Shown here: in pieces, positions 26,129 through 34,384 of the stretch
Numbering within the stretch: position 1 is the first letter of the stretch
Layout: each line of letters begins with the position of its first letter
DNA from: Bordetella parapertussis
GTDB taxonomy: Bacteria > Pseudomonadota > Gammaproteobacteria > Burkholderiales > Burkholderiaceae_C
Direction: 5' to 3'
DNA length: 64,000 bases
Assembly: GCA_945901125.1 (NCBI GenBank)
Contig: CAMDKD010000012.1
Location: forward strand, 5,940 to 69,939
Notes under the pieces: generated by a model
What the model was told of the DNA's origin: nothing
Database searches by the model: none
What the model saw: only the letters and a program-made list of their open reading frames with translations
Made by a program: the position numbers and the translations under genes

Positions 26129-27331
26129 ATGGATGCACTCAAACAGGGCGCTGATGCCTTGTTCATTTTGTTAGGCGCCATCATGGTTTTGGCCATGCAT
26201 GCAGGTTTTGCCTTTTTGGAATTAGGCACAGTCAGACAAAAAAACCAGGTCAACGCCCTGGTGAAAATTCTGGTTGATTTCAGCATTTCTACGGTTGTGT
26301 ATTTTGCAGTTGGCTACAGTGTTGCATACGGTACGCATTTTTTTGTCGGCGCTGATGTGCTTGCTGCGCGCAACGGCTATGACCTGGTCAAGTTTTTCTT
26401 TTTGCTGACTTTTGCTGCAGCTATTCCGGCAATTGTTTCAGGCGGCATTGCTGAGAGAGCTCGTTTTTATCCTCAACTTCTAGCAACTGCTGTTATTGTC
26501 GGATTTATTTATCCTTTTTTCGAGGGCATTGTATGGAACCAGCATTTCGGGTTCCAGGCTTGGCTGCTTGCGACGACTGGCGCTGAGTTCCATGATTTTG
26601 CGGGTTCCGTGGTGGTTCATGCGGTCGGCGGCTGGATTGCATTGCCCGCTGTTATTTTTCTTGGCGCACGCAGCAACCGCTATCGCAAAGACGGAGCAAT
26701 TTCTGCTCATCCCCCATCAAGCATTCCTTTTTTAGCACTTGGCGCATGGGTCTTGTGTGTTGGCTGGTTCGGCTTTAACGTCATGAGCGCACAAACACTG
26801 GACAAAATCTCCGGCCTGGTCGCGGTCAATAGTCTGATGGCCATGGTCGGCGGCACACTTGCAGCTTTATTTGTCGGGAAAAATGACCCGGGTTTTGTTC
26901 ATAACGGCCCTCTTGCGGGCTTGGTCGCAATTTGTGCCGGCTCTGACTTGATGCACCCTTTGGGGGCATTGCTTGTCGGGTGCGTAGCCGGCGCCTTGTT
27001 TGTCTATATGTTCACGCTGACTCAAAACAAGTGGAAAATTGATGATGTACTTGGTGTTTGGCCTTTGCACGGCTTATGCGGAACCTGGGGCGGTTTGGCT
27101 GCGGGTATTTTCGGCAGTACAGCACTCGGCGGGCTGGGTGGAGTTAGCTTTACAGCCCAATTGATCGGCACATTAACCGGTGTTTTTTGGGCCCTGGTCT
27201 CTTCTGTTGTCTTATACGGCTTGATCAAAGTATTTTTCGGCTTGCGCCTAACACAGGAAGAAGAGTTTGAAGGCGCAGACATGAGTATCCACAAAGTCAG
27301 CGCTACGCCAGACCGCGAGTCCAGTTGGTGA
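26129..27331 (+). CDS. amtB: Ammonium transporter (second copy)
   Basis: A second Amt-family channel, about 400 residues. The start MDALKQGADALFILLGAIMVLAMHAGFAFLELG is chosen because AGGAG lies just upstream; it begins with the first helix and has no signal peptide, unlike the glnK-linked copy. Pore histidines appear in FAGSVVVHAVGG and VWPLHGLCGTWGG. The C-terminal TQEEEFEGADMSIHK tail is the PII-contact region. Divergence from the first copy (shorter loops, LCGTWGG in place of VGGIVGA) indicates an old paralogue, perhaps for another affinity range. Single gene with its own possible sigma-54 promoter. Confidence 0.93.
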   Translation: MDALKQGADALFILLGAIMVLAMHAGFAFLELGTVRQKNQVNALVKILVDFSISTVVYFAVGYSVAYGTHFFVGADVLAARNGYDLVKFFFLLTFAAAIPAIVSGGIAERARFYPQLLATAVIVGFIYPFFEGIVWNQHFGFQAWLLATTGAEFHDFAGSVVVHAVGGWIALPAVIFLGARSNRYRKDGAISAHPPSSIPFLALGAWVLCVGWFGFNVMSAQTLDKISGLVAVNSLMAMVGGTLAALFVGKNDPGFVHNGPLAGLVAICAGSDLMHPLGALLVGCVAGALFVYMFTLTQNKWKIDDVLGVWPLHGLCGTWGGLAAGIFGSTALGGLGGVSFTAQLIGTLTGVFWALVSSVVLYGLIKVFFGLRLTQEEEFEGADMSIHKVSATPDRESSW

Positions 27332-27382
27332 TATTTGTCGTTTTTTAGGGTTTTCATTCATAAATCAGGTAGAAATACTTGA

Positions 27383-27409
27383 TTGACAGACCCTAATCTG
27401 TTTCATAAT
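27383..27409 (+). promoter_or_regulatory. Possible sigma-70 promoter of the RRM gene
   Basis: TTGACA at 27383-27388 and CATAAT at 27404-27409, separated by 15 bases. A match to both consensus boxes with a slightly short spacer. It would give a 5-prime leader of about 125 bases before the RNA-binding protein gene, as is common for cold-induced genes. Confidence 0.45.
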
Positions 27410-27540
27410 GGTTGCGACTGTCTTATCCACGGGGTGGGTAAACAGTGCGTCGGTGATCGGTTAGTTTCGCTTCTTGGCTTTCGTGGACAGGTGCAATCGG
27501 GACTCCATCGCTTTTTTATTCGTTTTTATGGAGTCCCTGA

Positions 27541-27981
27541 ATGGGCAACAAACTGTACGTCGGCAATCTGCCATATTCCGTTCGCGATGGCGATCTGGAA
27601 CAATCCTTTGGTCAATTCGGCACCGTCACAAGCGCCAAAGTCATGATGGAGCGTGATACCGGTCGCTCTAAAGGCTTCGGTTTTGTTGAAATGGCATCTG
27701 ATGCTGAAGCACAAGCCGCCATCAGTGGCATGAACGGTCAAGCATTAGGCGGTCGCAGCCTTGTTGTTAACGAAGCTCGTCCGATGGAACCCCGTCCTCC
27801 CCGCAGCGGGGGGGGTGGTGGTGGTGGTGGTTATGGCGGTGGCGGTGGCGGCGGTGGTGGTGGTTACGGCGGTGGCGGTGGCGGTGGTGGTTACGGCGGC
27901 GGCGGTCGTCGTGAAGGCGGTGGCGGTTACGGCGGTGGCGGTGGTCGTCGCGAAGGCGGCGGTGGACGCAACGAATACTGA
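27541..27981 (+). CDS. RRM RNA-binding protein with Gly-rich tail
   Basis: A 146-residue protein with one RNA-recognition motif (residues 3-80: RNP2 LYVGNL and RNP1 KGFGFVEM) and a tail (about 87-146) made almost wholly of Gly with Tyr and Arg, including GGYGGGG repeats and two RREGGGG blocks. Such proteins are common in cyanobacteria and betaproteobacteria and are often cold-induced RNA chaperones. GGAG precedes the ATG. The tail is encoded by dense GGT/GGC repeats with a G8 run (27808-27815), which could vary in length by slippage. Confidence 0.9.
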   Translation: MGNKLYVGNLPYSVRDGDLEQSFGQFGTVTSAKVMMERDTGRSKGFGFVEMASDAEAQAAISGMNGQALGGRSLVVNEARPMEPRPPRSGGGGGGGGYGGGGGGGGGGYGGGGGGGGYGGGGRREGGGGYGGGGGRREGGGGRNEY

Positions 27982-27997
27982 TTCTTAAAGAACTGTG

Positions 27998-28027
27998 AAA
28001 AAAGGCCTGTTATGCAGGCCTTTTTTT
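27998..28027. terminator. Bidirectional terminator between the RRM gene and lptC
   Basis: A perfect stem AAAAAAGGCCTG-TTATG-CAGGCCTTTTTT flanked by A and T runs. The symmetry allows it to stop transcription of both the RRM gene and the convergent lptC. Confidence 0.9.
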
Positions 28028-28673
28028 ATGGCCTTTCCGGCTCTGGTACCAAAGTGGCGTGAACACGCCCTTTCAGCTGGTACACCTGATTCACGTTATC
28101 GGCGTCCAGATGATCTGCTTTGAATCGATTTTTACCACGGACAATATTGACCGGCAAATGCGATACCAAGGTGTCAGTATTGACAAAAAAATGTAAAAAC
28201 TCTCCACTGATTTGCATATCGTCTTCTTCAGGATGTTCGTCAACTCTTTTCAATAATGTCTGTCCCATGAGCTGCACCTGTGAGCCGTCTTCGTTCACAA
28301 GTGCTTTTTTTCCTCTTACTGAGATAACCTTATCTTTTGAGTAAATCAAGACAAACGGCTGCTTGATTTCTGTGTCCATCGTGTCTTGAAAATGCTGGGC
28401 AAACGCGCCATGAATGGTTGATTTCAGTTTTCCATTCATTTCATAAGATTTCAGTGTGAAATTCTGAAAATCATAATCTGCCGTATGCGAAGGTGGTGCT
28501 GAGGGCTGTGAGCTCTCCTGCCTAGGAACGCTTCTTACCAACCAGACTGAAAACAAAAACAACACGGCCAGCATAATCATAGGCAAATACGCCATAACCG
28601 CCTCGCGCAAGCTATGAACGCGTTGTAGAACGCCGGGTTGCGGTCTTCCGAGTGGACTAAATATTTTATTCAT
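28026..28673 (-). CDS. lptC: LPS export protein LptC
   Basis: A 215-residue bitopic protein that links the inner-membrane LptBFG transporter to periplasmic LptA. One membrane helix lies at about residues 28-50 (AYLPMIMLAVLFLFSVWLV), and the periplasmic part fits LptC: YDFQNFTLKSYEMNGKLKSTIHGAFAQHFQDTMDTEI, then ISGEFLHFFVNTDTLVSHLPVNIVRGKNRFKADHL. The start overlaps the end of kdsC by four bases. Transcription ends at the terminator right after it, so lptA and lptB, which often follow, are not in this operon. Confidence 0.9.
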   Translation of the reverse strand: MNKIFSPLGRPQPGVLQRVHSLREAVMAYLPMIMLAVLFLFSVWLVRSVPRQESSQPSAPPSHTADYDFQNFTLKSYEMNGKLKSTIHGAFAQHFQDTMDTEIKQPFVLIYSKDKVISVRGKKALVNEDGSQVQLMGQTLLKRVDEHPEEDDMQISGEFLHFFVNTDTLVSHLPVNIVRGKNRFKADHLDADNVNQVYQLKGRVHATLVPEPERP

Positions 28674-29218
28674 GACAATACTTCGCCCAAAGCAACTTCG
28701 TAGTGGCCATTGGCTATCAACAATAAATCACAGGCCTCACGCACTGCGCCGCCACCGGCCGGCGCCGAGCACACATGGTCAACACGCGACAACAACTCTG
28801 CGTGCGCTTGGGCGGGTGCAAAAGCAAATCCGCTGCGCATTAAAACTGGTAAATCCGGCCAATCGTCGCCCATGGCCGCAGCATGAGACCAGTCCATCCC
28901 AAAACTTTGCAAACAGTTCTCAGCAATTAAAAGCTTGTTGTCAACGCCATAGTGCGCGTGTTCTAGCGACAACTCGGCGATACGCCGACGCAAAGCCTGA
29001 CTGTCACGCCCGGTGATAACTACCGGTACGATACCCGAGCGCATCAACAGTTTGAGTCCGTGGCCGTCCAGTGAGTTGAATTTTTTAACCGACTCGCCTT
29101 CAGACGTGAAATACAAATCGCCGTCTGTCATGACACCGTCCACATCCAGAAAAAAAATTCGTACGCCACGTGCTTTGTCCAGCAATGGCTTTGGAAAAAG
29201 CAATGCATTTTTTGTCAT
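28670..29218 (-). CDS. kdsC: KDO-8-phosphate phosphatase KdsC
   Basis: HAD-family phosphatase that makes 3-deoxy-D-manno-octulosonate for the LPS core. The start MTKNALLFPKPLLDKARGVR is chosen so that the gene begins just after kdsD; about 182 residues is normal. Nucleophile motif FFLDVDGVMTDGDLYF, then KKFNSLDGHGLKLL, VITGRDSQALRRR and AAMGDDWPDLPVL. Second gene of kdsD-kdsC-lptC. Confidence 0.95.
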   Translation of the reverse strand: MTKNALLFPKPLLDKARGVRIFFLDVDGVMTDGDLYFTSEGESVKKFNSLDGHGLKLLMRSGIVPVVITGRDSQALRRRIAELSLEHAHYGVDNKLLIAENCLQSFGMDWSHAAAMGDDWPDLPVLMRSGFAFAPAQAHAELLSRVDHVCSAPAGGGAVREACDLLLIANGHYEVALGEVLS

Positions 29219-29220
29219 GA

Positions 29221-30210
29221 TCAAATTACTTTGGCGCGCATCAAATCGTTGGAATTCACCACCCCGCACAAGATGTTGTTTGCATCTACGACCAGCACAC
29301 TGGTGATGCGCTTGAGTTCCATCAATTCGGCGGCTTCAACTGCCAACGCATTGTCGCGCAAGGTGGTCGGGTTCGGGTGCATGACATCTGCTGCTTGCAT
29401 AGATCGAAGATCCAGTCCTTTTTCAATCAATCGACGCAAATCGCCGTCTGTGAATATGCCCAAGACCCTGCGGTTCTCATCAATAACGGCACTGGCACCC
29501 AGCCCTTTTTGCGACATTTCCCGCATTAACTCAGACAAACTGACATCCAATGAAACCGCGGGGATTTGATCGCCGCTTCTCATGATGTCTGACAGCAAGG
29601 TGAGTAAGCGCCGGCCCAGACTGCCGCCCGGATGTGATCTTGCAAAATCATCCTGTTTAAAGCCTCTGGCGTCGAGCACAGCTACTGCCAGTGCGTCACC
29701 CAATGCCAATTGGGCTGTGGTACTGGCGGTAGGTGCCAGATTCATAGGGCATGCTTCTTTCTCCACACTGCTATCGAGCACCCAAGTCGCGTATTGGGCC
29801 AAGGTGGACTGCGTCTGACCGGTGATCGCCAGCAACATCACGCCTTGGCGCTTGATTTGCGGCAGTATGGCTGAGAGCTCTTCGCTTTCGCCGCTGTTGG
29901 ACAAGGCAATCACCAAATCATCCCGGGTGACCATGCCCAAATCCCCGTGGCTTGCTTCTGCGGGATGGACAAAAAAAGCAGGTGTGCCAGTGGACGCGAG
30001 AGTGGCTGCAATTTTGCGTCCTATGTGCCCGCTTTTGCCCATTCCCATGACCACCACGCGACCCTTAACCGCCAATACAGCTTGTACGGCTTGCACAAAA
30101 TGTTCTCCCAGGTGTTTTTTCACACCGAGAATCGCTTGCGCTTCTATGTCCAGCGTTTGGCGGGCTAAGTCCAGTATGTGCGTATGTTGTTCTGACTTGC
30201 TTGAAATCAT
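29221..30210 (-). CDS. kdsD: Arabinose-5-phosphate isomerase KdsD
   Basis: Converts ribulose 5-phosphate to arabinose 5-phosphate, first step of KDO synthesis. 329 residues: an N-terminal SIS sugar-isomerase domain (VVVMGMGKSGHIGRKIAATLASTGTPAFFVHPAEASHGDLG, ALSNSGESEEL) and two C-terminal CBS domains (from about residue 210, IMRSGDQIPAV... and MHPNPTTLRDN...). First gene of the kdsD-kdsC-lptC operon, 42 bases from mnmE. Confidence 0.96.
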   Translation of the reverse strand: MISSKSEQHTHILDLARQTLDIEAQAILGVKKHLGEHFVQAVQAVLAVKGRVVVMGMGKSGHIGRKIAATLASTGTPAFFVHPAEASHGDLGMVTRDDLVIALSNSGESEELSAILPQIKRQGVMLLAITGQTQSTLAQYATWVLDSSVEKEACPMNLAPTASTTAQLALGDALAVAVLDARGFKQDDFARSHPGGSLGRRLLTLLSDIMRSGDQIPAVSLDVSLSELMREMSQKGLGASAVIDENRRVLGIFTDGDLRRLIEKGLDLRSMQAADVMHPNPTTLRDNALAVEAAELMELKRITSVLVVDANNILCGVVNSNDLMRAKVI

Positions 30211-30252
30211 GGTTTGTCTATTATGCTTTCTGCCAAATGGGATAAAGACAAG

Positions 30253-31674
30253 CTATTTCCCTATGCAAAAACGACTGAATATTTCACCCAGCAAGTCATC
30301 GGCTGAAAAATTTCCCGTCAGTAATGACAAGTGGTTTTGTGCCAGTCGACACTCTTCAGCCATCAAGTCCAGCGGCTTCATGTCAAATTGCATGAATTTC
30401 GTCGCCTGCTGAACATGGCTTAACACCGCTTGAAGCGCGTCTAAATGCCGGGTTCTTGCTGTAAACACGCCTTCATTAAGCCCGGCTTGCCAACCGGCCA
30501 TGTCCAATATTCGAGCTTTGAGCTGGTCCAAGCCGTCGCCGGTTTTGGCTGAAATATTCAAGGCCTGCGTATTCAAAGTTTGATGCGGTGCCGTGGCATC
30601 CATTTTGTTGTTGACGATAAGCAATTTGGTATGCGGTGCCAGGGCTTGTTGAATGTCTTGCATCAAACGATTTTGTGCGCTCGCATAATCCAATTGGCTC
30701 TCGCGACTCAAGTCATTGAGCAACAAAACAATATCTGCGTAGCCGATCTGATCCCAGGCGCGGGCCATGCCTATTTGCTCGACTTCATCTGCCAATGCGG
30801 AATCTCTCAAGCCGGCGGTATCCAGCACATGCACGGGCACGCCTTGTATTTGTATGGTTTGCGTCAACACATCTCGCGTGGTGCCGGCAATGGCTGTCAC
30901 TATGGCCACATCTGCGCCTGACAAAGCATTCAACAAAGAGCTCTTGCCCGCATTCGGCTGTCCTGCAATCACCAGTTTCAAACCGTCGCGCAGCAATCGA
31001 CCATGCTGTGCCTGCGTCAGTAATTCATTGGTTTTTTGTTCAAGCGCCAGCAACTGTTCCTGAACATGCATTTGCTTTATGAAATCAATGTCTTCTTCCG
31101 GAAAATCCAGACAGGCTTCAATTTGCATGCGCAAATGAACCAACAAATCTTTAAGCGCATACACCTGTTTTGAAAACACACCCTCTAACGAACGCCCCGC
31201 GCTGCGCACTGCTGCTTCGGTGTTCGCGTCTATCAAATCAGCCACTGCCTCGGCCTGCGCCAAATCAAGCTTGTGATTCAGGTAAGCGCGCGCTGTGAAT
31301 TCGCCCGGCTGCGCAAGGCGTAAATGGGGTAACAGAGCTAAGTCGTTTGGATTTTTTTGAAGCCCGCGTTGCAAACAGTTTTGCAACAACATCTGTAACA
31401 CCACCGGTCCACCATGGCCTTGTAATTCGAGCACGTCTTCACCGGTGTAACTGTGCGGGGCGGGAAAAAAAATCGCCAGGACTTGGTCAATGCTGTCGCC
31501 ATGCTGATCTTTGATGGTTACCAGTTGTGCGACTCTTGGCGTGAGTTGCCGTTGCGTGAGTTCTTGCGCATAGTTCAATAAGTGTTTGCCGCTGAGGCGC
31601 ACTACGCCAACTGCACCACGCCCCGGTGGCGTGGCCAGGGCAATGATGGGATCATTGCGCTGCGACAACATCAT
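30253..31674 (-). CDS. mnmE: tRNA modification GTPase MnmE
   Basis: With MnmG it makes the 5-carboxymethylaminomethyl group on wobble uridines. 473 residues: N-terminal formyl-THF-binding domain (IIALATPPGRGAVGVVRLSG), helical domain, and an inserted G domain with GQPNAGKSSLLNALSG (G1, about residue 230), DTAGLRD (G3) and NKMD (G4). The C terminus FCIGK bears the conserved cysteine. Last gene of the rpmH-rnpA-yidD-yidC-mnmE run; its partner mnmG lies about 8 kb away in this window. Confidence 0.97.
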   Translation of the reverse strand: MMLSQRNDPIIALATPPGRGAVGVVRLSGKHLLNYAQELTQRQLTPRVAQLVTIKDQHGDSIDQVLAIFFPAPHSYTGEDVLELQGHGGPVVLQMLLQNCLQRGLQKNPNDLALLPHLRLAQPGEFTARAYLNHKLDLAQAEAVADLIDANTEAAVRSAGRSLEGVFSKQVYALKDLLVHLRMQIEACLDFPEEDIDFIKQMHVQEQLLALEQKTNELLTQAQHGRLLRDGLKLVIAGQPNAGKSSLLNALSGADVAIVTAIAGTTRDVLTQTIQIQGVPVHVLDTAGLRDSALADEVEQIGMARAWDQIGYADIVLLLNDLSRESQLDYASAQNRLMQDIQQALAPHTKLLIVNNKMDATAPHQTLNTQALNISAKTGDGLDQLKARILDMAGWQAGLNEGVFTARTRHLDALQAVLSHVQQATKFMQFDMKPLDLMAEECRLAQNHLSLLTGNFSADDLLGEIFSRFCIGK

Positions 31675-31701
31675 GTTCGACAGCGTTTATCAGCGCTGCG
31701 C

Positions 31702-33366
31702 TTATTTGATGATGCCAAGCTGTTTGTTGATCATCCATTGTTGAGCGATCGACAAAATATTATTGGATAGCCAATAAAGCACCAGACCGGCTGGGAAGAA
31801 AAAGAACATGACGCTGAAAGCCAGCGGCATGAACCACATTAATTTGGCTTGTATCGGGTCTGGAGGCGTTGGATTCAACCAAGTCTGGAACACGGATGTA
31901 ACGGTCATCAACAATGGCAGAATAAACCAGGGATCAGGTGCCGCCAAATCATGTACCCAGCCGATCCAGGGGGCGTTGCGCATTTCTACGGATGAAAGCA
32001 GCACCCAATAAAGTGCAATGAAAAAAGGAATTTGCACCGCGATAGGCAAGCAACCGCCCAGGGGATTGACTTTTTCTTCGCGGTAAATTTTCATCATCTC
32101 CATTTGCATTTGTTGCGGGTTATCTTTCAGACGCTCACGCATTTCCATGATCTTGGGGTTGATGGCCTTCATCTTGCCCATGCTCTTATACGCCTGGGAA
32201 TTCAACCAATAAAAAGCAATTTTCAATACCACCACCAAAGCCACAATAGACCAGCCCCAGTTACCAATGATTCGGTAGAGTTCGTAAAGCAACCAGTACA
32301 ACGGCTTTGACAAAATGGTCAACCATCCGTAGTCCTTGACTAATTCAAGACCCGGGTAAATAGATTCGAGTATTTTTTCCTCTTGCGGGCCGACAAATAA
32401 TCGAGCCGTTTGCGATAACAGTCCACCAGGCGCTATTGAAGGTAAGGGTGCGACCATGCCGACAGCGTACAAATTATTGTCCAGTTTGCGTGCAAACAAA
32501 TCGCGTTGCTGTGTATCGTCTAGCAACCAGGCGGAGGCAAAATAATGTTGAACCATGGCCACATAGCCTTGACTGCTTTGTTTCTCAAAGTCGGCTTTGT
32601 TTTTTTCTATGTCGCTGAACTCTATCTTCTGGTATTTTTTCTGCGTCGTGAAAACCGCCGGGCCGGTGAAAGTCGAGTAAAAAGATGATTCGCCTTCGGG
32701 CTTATTTCCGTCACGAACCAATTGCACATACAACTGAGGACTGACTGCGGCAGACGAAGCATTAACGATGTCATGTTTGACTTCTAAGGCGTAACTGCTA
32801 CGTTTCAAAATATACGTTTTGACGAGTTTCACATCACCGACAGGCACAGACTCAAACCGCAATTGCAGCTCGTTTTCTGTCTCCTTGAGGATTTTTGATC
32901 CGCTGAAAACCATAGGTGTTTTATGCGTGGGCCAGCCTGCCGCAGACGCGCCGCCAATCAATCCACTTTGTGCCAGGTAAACACGTTCTTTGCTGTCGTC
33001 CATGAGCAGCACATTACTGCCAGCGTGGTGTATGTCTTTGTGCTTGAGTAGCTCTGCGCGAATCAAACTTCCACCTTCGCTACTGAATTGCAACTTCAAC
33101 ACGTCGGTTTCAACATCGATACGCTGGGCTGCAGGTACTGCCTGCAAAACGTCGCCTGCATTATTTTGCGGCAAGCCGGTGGAAGCTACGCTGTTCGTTG
33201 TTGGTGTAGGCAAGGACTGCGTGTTGCTTGTCTGTATGGCGCTTGTCGGTACAGTCGACGGGAAAAACGTCGGTTTTTTGCCGTTATGAATTTGCCACTG
33301 GTCCCACAACATCACCAGAGAGAAACCGAAAACAACCCAAAGAATGGTGCGGCGAATATCGTTCAT
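31702..33366 (-). CDS. yidC: Membrane protein insertase YidC
   Basis: Inserts inner-membrane proteins alone or with Sec. 554 residues: N-terminal helix (RRTILWVVFGFSLVMLWDQW), large periplasmic domain (about 60-340) and the conserved C-terminal five-helix core (WGWSIVALVVVLKIAFYWLNSQAYKSM, MMKIYREEKVNPLGGCLPIAVQIPFFIALYWVL). Its start overlaps yidD by four bases. Confidence 0.97.
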   Translation of the reverse strand: MNDIRRTILWVVFGFSLVMLWDQWQIHNGKKPTFFPSTVPTSAIQTSNTQSLPTPTTNSVASTGLPQNNAGDVLQAVPAAQRIDVETDVLKLQFSSEGGSLIRAELLKHKDIHHAGSNVLLMDDSKERVYLAQSGLIGGASAAGWPTHKTPMVFSGSKILKETENELQLRFESVPVGDVKLVKTYILKRSSYALEVKHDIVNASSAAVSPQLYVQLVRDGNKPEGESSFYSTFTGPAVFTTQKKYQKIEFSDIEKNKADFEKQSSQGYVAMVQHYFASAWLLDDTQQRDLFARKLDNNLYAVGMVAPLPSIAPGGLLSQTARLFVGPQEEKILESIYPGLELVKDYGWLTILSKPLYWLLYELYRIIGNWGWSIVALVVVLKIAFYWLNSQAYKSMGKMKAINPKIMEMRERLKDNPQQMQMEMMKIYREEKVNPLGGCLPIAVQIPFFIALYWVLLSSVEMRNAPWIGWVHDLAAPDPWFILPLLMTVTSVFQTWLNPTPPDPIQAKLMWFMPLAFSVMFFFFPAGLVLYWLSNNILSIAQQWMINKQLGIIK

Positions 33367-33650
33367 GGAAATTTTGACTCGGTGGAAGAAGTTGAAGTGC
33401 GGCCACTAAATGGCCATAGAGAATATGCTTGGTGTTTATCCGGCACCGGATCCTGGCCGCCATGGCACCAGGGGTGACATCGAGACAATCGTTTGAGTGT
33501 CAGGTAACTGCCCGCGCCGGCACCATGTGATTCAAGCGCTTGTAATGCATAGGCCGAACAAGTTGGCGTGAATCGACATGATGAGCCAAGCCATGGGCTA
33601 AGAAGCAGCCGGTAGGCTTTGATACATGCGATCAACAGTTGCTGCATCAT
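33363..33650 (-). CDS. yidD: Membrane protein insertion efficiency factor YidD
   Basis: A 95-residue small protein between rnpA and yidC, the conserved position of YidD. The diagnostic block is IKAYRLLLSPWLGSSCRFTPTCSAYALQALESHG, with three cysteines (also in SRCHPWCHGG). The C-terminal tail is poorly conserved. Two adjacent ATG codons are possible starts. Overlaps both neighbours by four bases. Confidence 0.93.
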   Translation of the reverse strand: MMQQLLIACIKAYRLLLSPWLGSSCRFTPTCSAYALQALESHGAGAGSYLTLKRLSRCHPWCHGGQDPVPDKHQAYSLWPFSGRTSTSSTESKFP

Positions 33651-33997
33651 GGTTTTTGGAATGCCTTATCAAACAATTGCCGGAGTTCGGTGCGTACCGT
33701 TTGCTTCAACGCCAAAGACGCAGCACTGATGAATTCTGTACGCTGGAATGTTTTTCTCAGTCGCACAACCATGTCTGACGGCTCCGTATGGAATTGACTT
33801 TGCGCAACAAGCGCATAAATCTGACGTTTGATGGCATTTCTTGTCACTGCATTTTTAGCCCATCGCTTAGGAACCACGGCGCCAATGCGATTTCGCAGCG
33901 CCGGGCGCTGAATGTGCAACGCAAAATGGGGGGTGCTTGCGCTTACCCCTGCGGCCATGACTGCATCAAAATCTGTACGCTGCGTGATTTTTACCAC
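33647..33997 (-). CDS. rnpA: Ribonuclease P protein component
   Basis: Basic protein subunit of RNase P, which matures tRNA 5-prime ends. About 116 residues. The signature RNRIGAVVPKRWAKNAVTRNAIKRQIYALV is the RNA-binding helix motif (KxxAxxRNxxKR). Translation apparently begins at GTG; no ATG lies in frame upstream before the rpmH stop. Downstream of rpmH as in nearly all bacteria. Confidence 0.95.
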   Translation of the reverse strand: MVKITQRTDFDAVMAAGVSASTPHFALHIQRPALRNRIGAVVPKRWAKNAVTRNAIKRQIYALVAQSQFHTEPSDMVVRLRKTFQRTEFISAASLALKQTVRTELRQLFDKAFQKP

Positions 33998-34038
33998 GCC
34001 CGTTTTTGCCTCATGCGCATCTGCGTGCGCAGTAAGGC

Positions 34039-34173
34039 TCAGACCGCCAGCCGTTTACGGCCTTTGGCGCGACGGGCATTGATGACTGCACGCCCGCCTT
34101 TGGTTTTCATGCGGACCAAAAAGCCATGGGTACGCGCACGGCGGGTTTTAGAGGGCTGGTAGGTACGTTTCAT
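34039..34173 (-). CDS. rpmH: 50S ribosomal protein L34
   Basis: A 44-residue protein reading MKRTYQPSKTRRARTHGFLV and continuing through KGGRAVINARRAKGRKRLAV, an almost perfect L34. First gene of the minus-strand run toward mnmE, divergent from dnaA, and a reliable marker of the chromosome origin region. Confidence 0.98.
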   Translation of the reverse strand: MKRTYQPSKTRRARTHGFLVRMKTKGGRAVINARRAKGRKRLAV

Positions 34174-34384
34174 GTTGAGAATCTCTGGTACAAAGCTAAA
34201 CCGTGCATTATCTCTGTTTTTCAGCCTTTTTTAAAAAATATCTCTTATCCGTGACAACTTGTGAAGTATTTTGTGGGTGAAAGTCGAAATTCTTCTGTTT
34301 CTGTGGATAATTTTTTGATAAAGTACTCTTAATGCGCCTTATCCAGCTTTCTATCCACAGTTTGATCTACCGGTCTTCGGCAGC
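34174..34384. promoter_or_regulatory. rpmH-dnaA spacer with DnaA boxes and AT-rich runs
   Basis: The divergent spacer holds a perfect DnaA box TGTGGATAA (34302-34310), a near-perfect CTATCCACA (34351-34359) and partial boxes at 34245 and 34339, with AT-rich runs at 34226-34243 and 34311-34321. It surely carries the dnaA and rpmH promoters and DnaA autoregulation sites, and may be part of the replication origin. Confidence 0.6.

Noticed and set aside
27799..27981. Tandem repeat array resembling CRISPR or a satellite
   Set aside because: The repeats are Gly codons inside the RRM protein, with no unique spacers.
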